Shown: one piece after another, positions 11,795-22,689 of the stretch
Position numbering within the stretch: the first letter of the stretch is position 1
Layout of the letters: each line of letters opens with the position of its first letter
Source: Paramacrobiotus richtersi
Taxonomy: Eukaryota; Tardigrada; Eutardigrada; Parachela; Macrobiotidae
Direction of reading: 5' to 3'
Length of the DNA: 46,919 bases
Assembly: GCA_034698045.1 (NCBI GenBank)
Contig: JAQGAU010000061.1
Location: forward strand, 1 to 46,919
Made by a program: the position numbers and the translations under genes
The notes under the pieces: model-generated
What the model was told of the DNA's origin: nothing
Database searches by the model: none
What the model saw: only the letters and a program-made list of their open reading frames with translations

Positions 11795-12208
11795 CTAATG
11801 ATGAGCGGCCGCCGGCGTGGGTTTAGCGGCTCCTCGACGCGGCGTTGTAGTGGTCTTTCCACTAGACGCAGGGGCACCGTGTCCCCCCGATGCCGGACTG
11901 TGGGAATCAGCAGAATCGTGTGAATCGTGGCTGTCTGCTACTCCATGCGCATCGGCACCGTGACTGCTGGCTGCTCCATGGGAATCCGCTGCATGACCGC
12001 TGGAACCGTGTGAATCGCTCGCCGCGTGCCCAGCCGACGCTTTAACAGTCACGCCGGACGCTCCTCGGCGAGTAGTGCCGCCCGGGCGGGTGGTGGTCTT
12101 AGCGGGTCCATGGGCTGCTGGTGCGGGTGCATGAGCGGATGCGGGTGCATCGTGCTGGGCCAAGACGATGGGCATAAGTAGGCAAAGGCACACTATGGAA
12201 AGATGCAT
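11795..12208 (-). CDS. Small secreted low-complexity His/Ala/Ser/Gly-rich protein
   Basis: Single exon of 137 codons. Residues 1-17 form a signal peptide (MHLSIVCLCLLMPIVLA) followed by QHD. The mature part is almost entirely Ala, His, Ser, Gly, Asp, Thr and Pro. The middle, about residues 60-110, is built from irregular DSHG, SSHG and ADSH units. It is bracketed by two similar Thr/Arg blocks (KTTTRPGGTTRRGA near 37-50 and KTTTTPRRGA near 118-127). There is no predicted fold, no cysteine after the signal and no membrane segment, so it is probably an extracellular disordered protein. The regular His-Asp spacing could bind metal; that is inference. I do not recognise a family. A TATA-like word lies about 80 nt upstream of the ATG, supporting a real short transcript. 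Confidence 0.68.
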   Translation of the reverse strand: MHLSIVCLCLLMPIVLAQHDAPASAHAPAPAAHGPAKTTTRPGGTTRRGASGVTVKASAGHAASDSHGSSGHAADSHGAASSHGADAHGVADSHDSHDSADSHSPASGGHGAPASSGKTTTTPRRGAAKPTPAAAHH

Positions 12209-13274
12209 GGTTGATATGGCTACGAACGGTACTGCGTTAGTCCAAGGAAAGGCAACTGCACATATGACGGTGTACCATTCTAGGTGTTCTTATAGTGGAA
12301 CACTTGGCAAAGGGAACTATTCTGGCATGAAAGAGGAAATTTCCATTGTGTGGAGGCTTTATTGTTGGATTTGGTTTTGTAGAAAGTGCTGTCGGCAGAT
12401 CAGACTTGGAAATGTGGATTGAGATTATGTTTTGTTCGCCGGGCTTTTCAATGGGTTTGATTCGGCAAGTGCTTTTGCGTTACAACAGATCTCAGTTAAG
12501 CCGGGGGATTAACGCCGCTAATCCTTCTGTGCTTTATGCCGACGTCTGCCGGTATTCATTATGCTGTGCAGTTGTCGGTATAGGAAGAGTCTTTTGATCA
12601 CGTTAGACAAAGGTTTGTAAAACTCCTGGTAAAGCGTTGATCCAGAAGCACAGGTGACAGGTACGCATTTAGAAACTAGCGCACCGTAATGATGAATGAA
12701 TGTACTTGTATTTACACGAAGATTTCTGGCAATGTCTTCTGTGTGGTCGATCACTCGACGGTTATTGATCAGAATCTACTTTCATGCCGATGTTTTTTTT
12801 ACTGTAGTGCCAACGTAAAGTACAAGCAACACAAACGACCGTGTCTGCTTACAGTAAGTAGCGAATATTCAGCACCCGACAAGCGCTGACACTATGACAC
12901 CCACATTTGTCTGCTACAGTTAAGTTATCCGTTGTATGACCTTTTTTAGATAAGAACGCGTGGAGATATAACTTAATAGTGCTTTAGCGAATGATGGAAC
13001 ACGTACAAATCAGCCAAGAGAAAAGCCAGTTGAGTAATTCGGAGATAGGTAGGCCTAAGTTGCTATTTTGCCAGCAATATCAATGTGCTACTACAAATAC
13101 TCTTTGAACAATCCGTACATCATCATTGATGTAATATTAATATTATTCTAGAGGGATTGTTTCTCTCATATCGTGCAATCAGACGCAGATGCCGGTTCGC
13201 AGTTTCCACGCACGTTTTAACGGTATAAATGTCATGTTTTCTGCAGCAAAATCCCACATACTCTTATATGGCGT
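12209..13274. other. Intergenic region
   Basis: Between the upstream side of the secreted protein gene and the 3' end of the first receptor. Apart from the TATA-like word, nothing stands out; short frames on both strands lack motifs. Confidence 0.5.
12289..12294 (-). promoter_or_regulatory. Possible TATA box of the secreted protein gene
   Basis: The minus strand reads CTATAAGAA here, 81-86 nt before the ATG at 12208. The distance fits a TATA box with a 5' UTR of about 50 nt. The evidence is sequence similarity only. Confidence 0.35.
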
Positions 13275-13626
13275 TTACGTGCACGAGGTCCACGATGTGT
13301 TGCAGTGTCGCAGACCTTCGCAGATATCCTCTCCGCTACGATTTATGATTTCGCGAACGACCAATAAGTACGTCAGGAACAGACCAAGAGCCTACAAAGA
13401 AAACCGTATAAGTTTGCGCTTCAGTTTAAATTGTACTGATCTTGAATAGATAAGCTTCCCATGTAAGTGTTTAATGTAAATGTGTCTGCTACCAAAATAT
13501 TACGACTCTGCGCAAGGTACGCACGCGGAACTATAAACGCGCAGTTCGAAACAGCTGACAAATGTGAATGTTATTGCATACCGATAATGCAAAGTTGCGA
13601 TCCACCACACAAAATTCGGCCACGGT

Positions 13627-13646
13627 GATTGAGAGGCCCCTCAATC
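13627..13646. repeat. Imperfect 20-nt palindrome in receptor A exon 2
   Basis: Arms GATTGAG and CTCAATC flank a GC-rich centre. Extended to 20 nt, it is palindromic apart from one mismatched pair. It lies six nt from a second palindrome, and both fall inside the disrupted exon 2. Confidence 0.8.
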
Positions 13647-13652
13647 AAGCAG

Positions 13653-13678
13653 GACAGAAGCCCCCGGGGGCTTCTGTC
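13653..13678. repeat. Perfect 26-nt palindrome in receptor A exon 2
   Basis: GACAGAAGCCCCC is followed directly by its exact reverse complement, with no loop. The left arm on the sense strand is part of the receptor sequence, so this looks like an inverted copy of the local sequence, not foreign DNA. Confidence 0.9.
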
Positions 13679-14864
13679 TTAGAAAGTTGACCGCCAACAA
13701 AAGCTTCACATCTTCACAATCATCTTCGGAAATGCGGCCGCTGCTCTTTTTAGACGATGAAATTACGAAATCATGCGTAGTTTCCAGCAACTTTTCCATC
13801 TGTAAAACTTTCATGTTGTGATAGAAGTGTACTAAAATATACATAAGTTCGTATACCGAGCGAGTACACTGTGTTGACAGTTCCACTGGTAATGCGATCA
13901 GTACCACTCCGTACCATGCTATGATAACTGTCGCAAACACAGCTGTGTTTGCACCTGCAGGTCCTAAAGGACGCTTCAACCCAACATTCCCCGATGACAC
14001 CGCATCGAATGTTGGAGAAAAGGAAATAATTGTCAACTCCATGTTGATAAAATGCAGTAACAATATCTTGCTAAAAGTGTCCTCGATGGTTTGAAAAATG
14101 AGACGACTGTGAAAGAGGATACTCCACAAGTACTGCGTCATTCTCGGAGAACCCTTGTTTGCGGTGAGAATAAACTGGCAAAAGTTATCGATTGATTGGA
14201 TACCAAAGTACATGTGTATGGAGAACAGTGTTATGACCATTTCCTCCAGCCAGACAATAGCTCCTGGACCAAAAACGTAGTATGTTTCTAGAGGGAGAAA
14301 CGGCTCCAGTTTTGTTGAGGGCCACCAATCCCTTCCATTCTTGTAGACATTTGGGTTGAAATAAGCATACTCCGCTTCGTGTGTTAAGAAAATAAGAAGA
14401 TGCAGTACCGTACCGACAAAAACGAAAATCCATTCCACACGCTTAACTTTTAACTTTGCTTTTCGTACAGTATCTTCGCCAAGCAAGCTTTCTTGAAGAT
14501 AGATTACTGATTTGACCATTTCGGCCATCTGCTGCTTCTGGTTAACAAACACGTAGAAATACACGACTGTAAAAGCGCAAAAGCTAATCTTTCCCGTCCA
14601 TTTAAAATCCTGCAGGAACATGCGGATGGTAAGCGCCTCTCCCCGGAGAATGTAGTAGCGAACAGAGTTGAACGGTTCTCTAACAGCGGCCACAATGAAA
14701 CAAACGATATACACTGCCTTCAGTGTCTGGATAAGATAATGGACAAATTTTCCACAGACACTCCGGAAGTTGTTTGATGGATGCGACTTCCCAGCATACT
14801 GCACAGGAATTAAGCCGGTTAGAATTCTCCAACTTAAAAACGAGCCATGATGTGCGGAAGCCAT

Positions 14865-15221
14865 AGTTACTTACACACTGATCAACAAGGAAATGATAAG
14901 AGCCACCGGTGTACACAGTGTAATAAACAGTTTCGACACTTGTTCATAACGTTCGCTAAACGCTGGTTAGAAGTAATTTATCTGCACACCTGTCTCCACA
15001 AATTTAAACTGTCCAACAACAGCTGCGTTTCAAACGCCCGTTAAAAACATACGGAAGGAAGGGAGATTATTGTTACAGGTGGAAGCGGTGAAAACGACTA
15101 ATGTGACCATACATACACTATACAGAATGTTCTCTTTTCCGTCAGCCGCACAAATGTTCCGGGAAATGTCATCCCAGACATTTCCTCCATCTTGCTCCTT
15201 TCGTTTACATTTCCGCGATTG
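14865..15221. other. Short intergenic gap between two minus-strand receptors
   Basis: This holds the upstream region of receptor A and the 3' flank of receptor B. Nothing specific is visible. Confidence 0.5.
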
Positions 15222-16640
15222 TTACATAAGTACAAAAGTGCGATTATCCAGAACCAGTACGCTTGCGTTACAGATGCACGTGCCACACGGCTGTGTTATT
15301 TTGTCCTCTGGCGATTTGTTGACTAAATCGCGAACCACGAATACATAGGTCAAGAATACCCCGATCATCTGTAAACCACAAGACACTGGATTTATTATTG
15401 CAGACAACGAAACGAACAAAAACATACGGATAGTGCAAGATTGCGGTCAACATTGCAGAACTTGCCGGCCGTTATGGTCATGGCTCGTTGCTGAATGGAC
15501 TGCAGCCGCATCAGAAGCTTCATCTGACTTCGCCATTCAGACGCGGTATCGTGAATGTCGTTGTTGTGAATCTGCTTCTGGATTCCGGCGAACAGCCGCT
15601 CAACCTGATAAGAAATCAAACATTTGGCTGAACTCGCATAATCTATAATTAGTGTGTCGACAAGAGCGTACCGAACTGTTAAACCGGACGGAAACGGTAA
15701 TCGGCACAGCGATCAAAACCGCCGCGTACCATAAGATGACGATAACGGGAAAAAGAGGAGCAAACACCATCTTCTTATCTTCCAGGATTTTGTTATCCAG
15801 CGAGGATGAGAATGCGATCACAGTCAGCAACATCGTCAGAAAATGCATAAGCAATATATTCGAAAAGCAATCTTCCAAAGCTTTGACCACGGTCTCCACT
15901 AGCGAAACCACAGTATTAAAGATTTGGAGTGTTGTCGCTGTGTGATCCTTTCGAGAACGTACTAACTGCAGTGTCAGCGCATCGATAAGTTTTGTATTAT
16001 GGATTAAAGTAAAGCAGAACAGAACTATTATCAAATGTTCGATCCACACGACGATAGCTTGGAAGAAGAGTAACAAGACTTCAACAAGATAAAAGGACGT
16101 GTTCCCCGGGATCGGCCAGTACTCCATGCCGCTAAGTATCCCTGGGAATTGATACGCAAACTCCGTTTCGTGGACGATAAAGATCAGTGAAAACATTATG
16201 GAACCAGTTAGAAGTACAAGTTTTTCGACAAAACGGATTCTTTGCTGGATGTGTGCCACGTACTTCTCGCTGCATAGGTTATTAATGAACAACTGTAATT
16301 TCTGATGGGCTAAGAACACAGCCTGATACTTTTCACAGGAAAGGTAAAAATAGAGGACCGTAATCAGGCAGAAGCACACTTTGCCAGTCCATTTGAAATC
16401 CGTTAAAAACATGAACATACTCCAACCTTGCTCGCCGTAGTTCTTTATGCCGTTGGACATTTCACGAAAAACAGCCAGACCAACGAGAATATAGTACAAT
16501 GTTTTGAACGAGCAGACTGCGTATCCGCAGATTCGTTTCCACCCACATGTCGAACTGGGTGGCGTACGAATTGTTAACCAACTGAGAATTCGCCAAGACA
16601 ACCCAAAATCATAGAGAGGAAGTTCGCACTTCGGCAACAT
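15222..16640 (-). CDS. GR-family chemoreceptor B
   Basis: Three exons: 16640-15672, 15604-15428 and 15368-15222, all phase 0, giving about 430 residues. I chose the ATG at 16640 because MLPKCELPLYDFGLSWRIL then lines up with the start of receptor D. An in-frame ATG further up exists at 16763. Exon 1 holds about six hydrophobic segments, including FKWTGKVCFCLITVLYFYL, LLTGSIMFSLIFIVHE and IVVWIEHLIIVLFCF. Exon 2 ends TITAGKFCNVDRNLALS, and exon 3 opens MIGVFLTYVFVVRDL. The last intron, in phase 0 just before a TM7 with a TY motif, is the diagnostic arrangement of the insect gustatory/odorant receptor superfamily. Expected role: plasma-membrane ligand-gated cation channel or chemoreceptor with an inside-out 7TM topology. 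The ligand is unknown. It neighbours receptor A in the same orientation, consistent with tandem duplication. Confidence 0.8.
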
Positions 16641-17358
16641 TTTTTTTGGCCGATTATTGATGGATGAAGACTGAATCGTTTGCCTCTGACTTCTTGTCCG
16701 CAGTGATGAGCTCACAATCCAGTAGAACTGCATCGCTCTGTGGAAAGCTGGCGGACTAACCAATGGCGGACTGCTTTAGGCTTGAGCATGTATCTCATGA
16801 GAATTCTAATCGATTACTCGACCGCTTGAAACGCTAAAGTGTCAACGATAAAGTGTCGATTCAGCAGCAAGTGCAGAACTCTGTTGTGTACTATATACAG
16901 ATACACTGAGTATTGAGTCGTTAGAGTAATTCGGATGTTCAACTTCGTTATGTGGGACTTAATAGCAAAACATACCTATAAATTCAGTGGGTCTGCAAAT
17001 CATGTGGCTACGTTCATCGTATACACCTGGCACGCAAACAATAACTGCTGTACTGTGAGCTTTGCGGTAGTTCGCACAGGCTTGCCAGAGTGCGCGGGAA
17101 AACTGTGATCCACTGTATCTGACGCAATGTCATGATTAACTCCTGCTAGAATTGCATAATTGTTGTTGTGGGCGCTTCCACGACTGTTTGCAACGCGTAA
17201 GATAGTGTTTGCTTATTTATTCGTAGACTGCGTATACTGTAGTTGTTTTAACGCAGTAATAACGTACCTAGTTTTGAGACCTGATTTCGATGATCATGAC
17301 AGAGATTTAACGAAGGTGTCAAGAAACTGGCAAGAATATATGCCGGCTTTGATGTAAG
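16641..17358. other. Intergenic region upstream of receptor B
   Basis: No motif-bearing frame is present. The minus-strand frame of receptor B extends up to 16763 but without similarity to its relatives. The 3' part expected for fragment C is missing here. Confidence 0.5.
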
Positions 17359-17988
17359 TCAGAGATATGATCTATCGCACTTCGGTATTCTACTGCCTGA
17401 TAATTTCCACCGGCGCCGGCGCCGGAATGAAATTTTTCCCGGCAGCGGATAAAAAAGGGCTCCGATTAGTACGAGTATGCGCGGATCAGCGACAGCATTT
17501 AAAGCGCATTCTGTCTCAAGCACGACGAAGAATAGCAGAAGCAAAAGCGTACCAATCACAACGCTCATTCGTTCAAAATACAGCCACTTTCTACGCACTG
17601 CGTTAACTGACTGCTCACTGGCTAATTCCGCCACAAAATTTTCCAGTTCGCGCTGAATCGAGTAGAATTTCTTAAACTTGCTAGAAGGGATGTAAAAGTG
17701 CAGCACTACAACCTAAGAAAATGCGGCTTTTCCGAACAGTTTGAAATTTGTAAGAAGTCTGTTGGTGTTCCAACCGTAAATTATAAAATCGCGAAAGCAG
17801 TCAGCGGAGTCGCGGGAAACTGACAGAAAGATGCCCGCTAGGTACATCAGCTTGAAAAGCCCAGCACAGTACCAAGACAACTTTTCCCACTTTGGTAAGC
17901 TGCTTGATGGCGTACGGATAGCTATTCGCTGTAATATTTCGAATGCGAGCCCATGTTCGCTGATGGAAGGCTCTTTTACAAAGGGCAT
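17359..17988 (-). pseudogene. GR-family receptor C, truncated fragment
   Basis: The minus-strand sequence from the ATG at 17988 closely follows the first half of receptor D: HGLAFEILQRIAIRTPSSSL against FGLAFELLLHLSPRKPSSNL, then NFKLFGKAAF, FERMSVVIGTLLLLLFFVV and PLPGKISF. A TAG at 17713-17715 interrupts the frame inside TM2. Similarity to D ends abruptly at PGKISF, exactly where a GC palindrome (17410-17425) begins. TM4 to TM7 and both downstream exons are missing. This is a dead 5' fragment of a receptor of the D subfamily. Confidence 0.75.
17410..17425. repeat. GC palindrome at the receptor C breakpoint
   Basis: CCGGCGCCGGCGCCGG is a perfect 16-nt palindrome. Flanking bases extend it imperfectly to about 29 nt (TTTCC/GGAAA-like ends). 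It marks the point where homology between fragment C and receptor D stops. Confidence 0.85.
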
Positions 17989-20181
17989 ATTTTCCAACCG
18001 GAGACTGGTTTAAATGTTTGTAATTGTGCATAGAGAAAACGACCGTCGAACTACATGAAGGAACTAACCCAGCTCTCACAATTCTTCCCTGAAATCTTAC
18101 TGGATGTGATGGACCACAACAGCCACAGCACGTATGCGCTTTGTTTAAGTTACACCCAACTGGGAATTGAGGTCCTTTCTCGCGAGGCAGTCGGTATTTT
18201 CGCTTGCATAGCGTTGCTCTGGAATCCTGAAGTTCAGCTTAACACATCGCGCCGCTTTGGTAGGAAACAACAGGGCCGGAGTATTTAAATGCACACCTGT
18301 TCTAGGAATTTATATACTACATAATATCCTGTGGTTTTAACTTAAGGACGGATGGTACAAACCTACACTCACTGCAGTAAATGTATCGGCGCGCGGTGCA
18401 CGCATTTGTACTTCGGAAGAGCATATGTTAATTTACTTTGCACATGGTTGCACTACGTCTTAGGAATAAGTGTTAAAATTAGTAACAGTTTTAAACAAAC
18501 TTACGAGCTCCGAAAGGTCAAAACTTTAAAAAATGATCAAAAAATAGAAGGCAATTTTTTAAAAATCAGATAAGCATAGCATAATGGTAGCATTGTTAAT
18601 ATCTGTAATTTGGTGGGAGATTTTAGCGAAAACTTTTATAATACGTATGAAAACTTGTTTTTTGCATACCCGAAGCCACAATACCGCTTATAGAACCAGT
18701 CGGAAATGTAAGATGAGAAAACCGGTCCACCAAATTGTTCGTAACCAATTTCTGCGTGTTACAAACATTTTTTGGAAATTTTTTCAGATGGCTAAGTATT
18801 TTTTGATGATTTTTGAAGTTGGAACGTAGCTTTGTTGGGGAATGACGACTGAAGTTAAGTGATCAGAGAAGGATTCTACACACAGCGCAGAACGGCGATA
18901 GTGGCCCACTGTACCGAGGCATTGAGAAACGCGCGAAGTGGACACAGGACAGGCAGCGCCCTTTGTCCATTTACGATGTTTGCTCCGCGCCTTTTGTCTC
19001 TTACAGCGCAATAGATCAGGACACGATCCATTCAGCTAGGCTAGACTTTGCGCCCGCTGCAGCGAAAGTAAGAGCAGGGGAATTCTTACTAGCCGGGCCG
19101 GTCGTCAGGAGGAAGCAAATAGTGCTATTGTTGTTGTAAATTTTTTATTTCACCGGACGCAGCAAACAATTGTGTGGTTGTGAGATACGTGTAGAGAAAG
19201 AGTTGTACTACTTGATGGTGTCGTTTTCGAAAACGGTCCCATGCACGACGGCGACAGTAGCACGTGTTCTTAATACTCAATATTTAGGTGGAATGGTCAT
19301 ACCTTACGAACAGATGCATTCAGTGCACTTAGTGTTAGAAAACACGGTGTCGTTAAGGACGGAGTATTAAAACTGTACTTCTAAAGAATTTGGTTGTTGT
19401 ACATGTTGCATGTTTAGTTGTTTAGCTGTGCTTACAGTAAGTACAGCTCCCATAGGCTTTTAACTTTTGAAGTAATTCACACACACTTTCAAGCTTTCCA
19501 CCAAACTGTTTCTAAGCCTGCTGTTATCAAAGCTTCAGTTCTTCCTGTTGAAGCAGCTAAAAAGCTTTACATCAGGTACAAGAGTAATATGTTTAACCTG
19601 AGGTTTTGCCAAGCGGTTCAGCTTTTCGCCGGCCGTGGTGCACGATTCGGGAGCTAACGTGATAAAAATGTCATCTTCGCTCTTATCAGCAACATCACAC
19701 AACGACATATCCCCGCAACACAAACCTTCGAACAACACTATGTGTAGACTGACAGCGTATACAAAATCATCAGGAGAACACAAAGGAGCCTTCATCATAC
19801 CCGTGCATGATCAAGCCGAAGTGCCATTTGCTTAAAGTTCAAAACTGCACCCTACCGGGAATTGTAACGCTTCTGTAACAACAAGCGCTTGATCCTCTTG
19901 TGTACTAAATTAGCATGACGGCCGCGGCGAAACCCGTCCTTAACAGGCCAGAGACGCGCTGTGCAAACTAAAATACCGTTATCTTGCCAAAATGGACGTT
20001 TACCGTGTTTCTGTGAACTCAGCTTGACGTTACTATAGAAGTTGTTGCGGTGTTAATCTGAAGTAGTTGATCCGGGTTTTATCCATCGCTGCAGCATTAA
20101 AAAGTTGAAACGGCTGAGTTGGAACGTCATACTGTCATTTTCTCTAAGTGAAACATTCAAACGAATCTTCTGTTGGAAAAC
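17989..20181. other. Long intergenic region
   Basis: Several 60-90 codon frames exist on both strands, but none matches the receptor families or any motif I know. It separates the minus-strand fragment C from the plus-strand receptor D, so it holds both of their upstream regions. Confidence 0.5.
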
Positions 20182-22485
20182 ATGTTTTGCACAAAAGACC
20201 CTCCTGTCCGCGACTTCGGACTCGCATTTGAATTATTACTGCATCTATCTCCCCGTAAACCATCAAGCAACTTACCGAACTCTGGAAAACTGTTTTGTTA
20301 TGGTATTTGGATTTTTAAATTGCTGTACATCACGGCCGTCCTTCTGTCAGTCTGGCGGGAAGCCGCTGACTCTGTCCACACCTATATTGTCTCCGGTTGG
20401 AGCGTTAACAATTTTATTACAGATTTCAAGCTGTTCGGCAAAGTCGCACTGTGTTCGATGATAGTGGTGCATTTTTACTGCACATCCAGAAAATTCAAGA
20501 CACTCAGCCTGGTTCAGCGTGAATTAGAGATTCTTGTCGCGGGAATGTCTAGCGAGCAGTCAGTTACCGTCGCCCGAGAAAAGTCTCTCCGTTTTGAGCG
20601 TTTGGGCGTTCTGATTGGTTCCACACTGTTTCTGCTGTTCTTCATTGTTCACGAAATAGAGGGGGTTTACCATCAGCCTGACATATTGAGCGGCACTGAA
20701 TTTTTTCCGTTTGCGGGAAAAACATCGCTGTTTCTTGTTGAGACTTTGGTGTTGTTTTTCGAGGGCATCGTTGTATGGATCGAGCATTTAATAATTGCTG
20801 TTTATTGTTTTGTTGCGTTTTACCACAGATGCCTGTTCGACATGCTGATAACGCATTTAGAGGCGGCTACACCACGCGGGAGTGACACTCGGTTTCCTGC
20901 AGTCGCGCATTCTGTCATATCGAGCGTCGAGAAAGCAGTTAAAGGGCTGGAAAACTGTTTTTCGACTATTTTTCTGCTGCACTTTTTTACTACGCTCCTG
21001 ATGATGTTATCAATTTCATCTTCGTTCGATAACAAATCCTTAACAGAAAAAGGATTGACGTTAGCCCCATTATTTCCTGTTGTAATCGTTTTGTGGTACG
21101 GTTTGGGATTCCTTGCGGTTCCGATTGCTGTGTCGGTTCAGTCCTCTTCTGCGGTATGTTCTATGGAAACTGGGCAACTAGGAATAATTGTCATCTAGGC
21201 TGCGCCTGTAATTAACTAGATCTAGATACGGAACACTTTAGGAAATTTTGTTCAAGTCCAAATGAGCTAGCCGAAAGACAAAATCACAGGGAAGATGGTT
21301 GAATCGCCATTGCTACCGCCCTTGCATGACAGCGCACTGTGTTTGCGTTTTCCTACATTTCTTCCGTCTACTGGCAATTTGGGGTGTAGAGGCAGAATCG
21401 AGTTTCTCTCGACCCCATGGCCTTAAATGGTGTAACATAAGAAAACTTAGTTTTGTTCTTACTTGGTGCAGAAGAAGGAGGATCATGCGCGACAAATCAC
21501 CGTTTAAAAAAACACGAGGGGAATACTGAATGTATTCGCTTGCCCAGCACGATGGATTCATATGATGCAGAACGTAGTGCGTGGTCTCACAAGAAGGGTA
21601 TACTTAGCAATGGTGACGATACCTTTTATGCATTTTATAGCGTTTTCAGATCATACTTTTGCTGCACGGCTGAATTTATCGAGACTTTTCTTCTTATTTA
21701 CTTGCTCCTTGTTTACACGCCTGCTGTGGGCTGCGCGCGCACTACGGGTAAACAATGACCTGATCACAGGTCATTGTTTACCATTTAAAGGGTAGAGCAA
21801 TCCCTTTTCTATTATGTGTACGATATGCGGTAACGATACACAGCTGCGATTTGATGCAAAAAATTGTCTTTGGAAACCACCCAAAACGGAATTCGTTGGG
21901 TATTTTTACACCTTAACTCTCTCTCCATGCCTCTAGTTTGGACCCTTTCGCAGACCTCCTCAAACCCATCTGGACTTGAGCTAGTTGTCATAAACAGTTT
22001 CATATCTAGAAGTAATTCTACTTTACGGGCAAAAGATAAAATTATTTGAATGTAGCATCCCACGCCGTGACGCCGTCCCTTGTCAGTGATGCACGCATAT
22101 TTTGCAGATCGAACGGCTTTTGACCGTAATCGAGCACACGGTCTATAGAGGCGACCTTTACGATAAGTCCGCGGGAACTAATCTTTTGCTGCGCTTGCAA
22201 CGGTTGCGGCATACCCCATTAGTGGCTACGGCTGGGCATTTTTTCAACATCGATCGGAACCTGGCAATGTCAGTACGTATCTCAGTCTGAGTGCTCTTGA
22301 ATAGTTGTTTCACGTAGCGGGAAATTTCCATTGTTTAGATGCTTGGTTTGTTTCTGTCCTATGTGCTCGTTGTGCGGGATCTGCTCAACAAAACTACCGA
22401 CACCCCGTCGGCTTCAGACTGCGCCGGACTGTGGTGGAATATTACTAAGCCCACAGCAGCTAACTACTCTTTTTTCAACCTTTGA
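20182..22485 (+). CDS. GR-family chemoreceptor D
   Basis: Three phase-0 exons: 20182-21153, 22108-22272 and 22339-22485, giving about 427 residues. Exon 1 (324 codons) runs from MFCTKDPPVRDFGL through hydrophobic segments near residues 40-60, 85-105, 145-165, 190-215, 265-285 and 300-318; the last two contain LLHFFTTLLMML and VVIVLWYGLGFLAVPI. Exon 2 (55 codons) starts IERLLTVIEH and ends ATAGHFFNIDRNLAMS, and exon 3 (48 codons plus stop) begins MLGLFLSYVLVVRDL. Exon 3 has the same length as that of receptor B. The first intron is unusually long at 954 nt and contains a hairpin (21747-21782) and a dispersed 27-nt repeat. The apparent 341-residue frame ending at 21198 reads into this intron; splicing at GTATGT (21154) is preferred because of the match to relatives. 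Likely a functional 7TM receptor. Confidence 0.8.
21318..21344 (+). repeat. Dispersed 27-nt repeat, copy 1
   Basis: A 27-nt string beginning GCCCTTGCATGACAGCGCAC occurs here in the long intron of receptor D and again, identical, at 30926-30952. Flanks differ. It may be a remnant of a dispersed element. Confidence 0.8.
21747..21782. repeat. Perfect hairpin in receptor D intron 1
   Basis: Two exact 16-nt arms (GGTAAACAATGACCTG and its reverse complement) flank the 4-nt loop ATCA. It lies inside the 954-nt first intron, downstream of a stretch with no coding signal. Confidence 0.9.
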
Positions 22486-22689
22486 AAATGCTGAAATTTC
22501 CCGCGAAATGTCCTGTGCATGCTTTCTTTGTTATCTATCAGCCAAGTGCGTATGCTTCTTTGACGACGTTATGTGAATATATGCGCGTTGTAATCTCGTC
22601 AAACCTTTGTGAAAGTTGTGCTTTAGTCGGTTATGCATAGTCTTTCAGAGACACCACAGTATTTATACACGATAAAACATGAAAAAACC

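Larger units (their letters stand above)
13275..14864 (-). pseudogene. GR-family receptor A, exon 2 disrupted by a palindromic insertion
   Basis: Three exons on the minus strand: 14864-13857, 13799-13582 and 13391-13275. Exon 1 (336 codons) is open and multi-pass, with FLSWRILTGLIP at the start, a charged FKWTGK loop before TM2, IVWLEEMVI in TM4 and VVLIALPVELS before the splice. The 57-nt intron is in phase 0. Exon 2 starts MEKLLETTHDF, matching VERLF and IERLL in its neighbours, and ends with AEFCVVDRNFALS, the GR signature before TM7. Exon 3 encodes LGLFLTYLLVVRE, the TY motif of TM7. Exon 2 is 218 nt, not a multiple of three, because two adjacent palindromes (13627-13678) interrupt it. 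Read without correction, the protein ends early after about 388 residues and loses TM7. Probably a recently broken receptor. Confidence 0.75.

Noticed and set aside
13653..13678. Rho-independent terminator
   Set aside because: GC hairpin shape fits, but there is no T tract and the gene is eukaryotic with spliced exons continuing beyond it.
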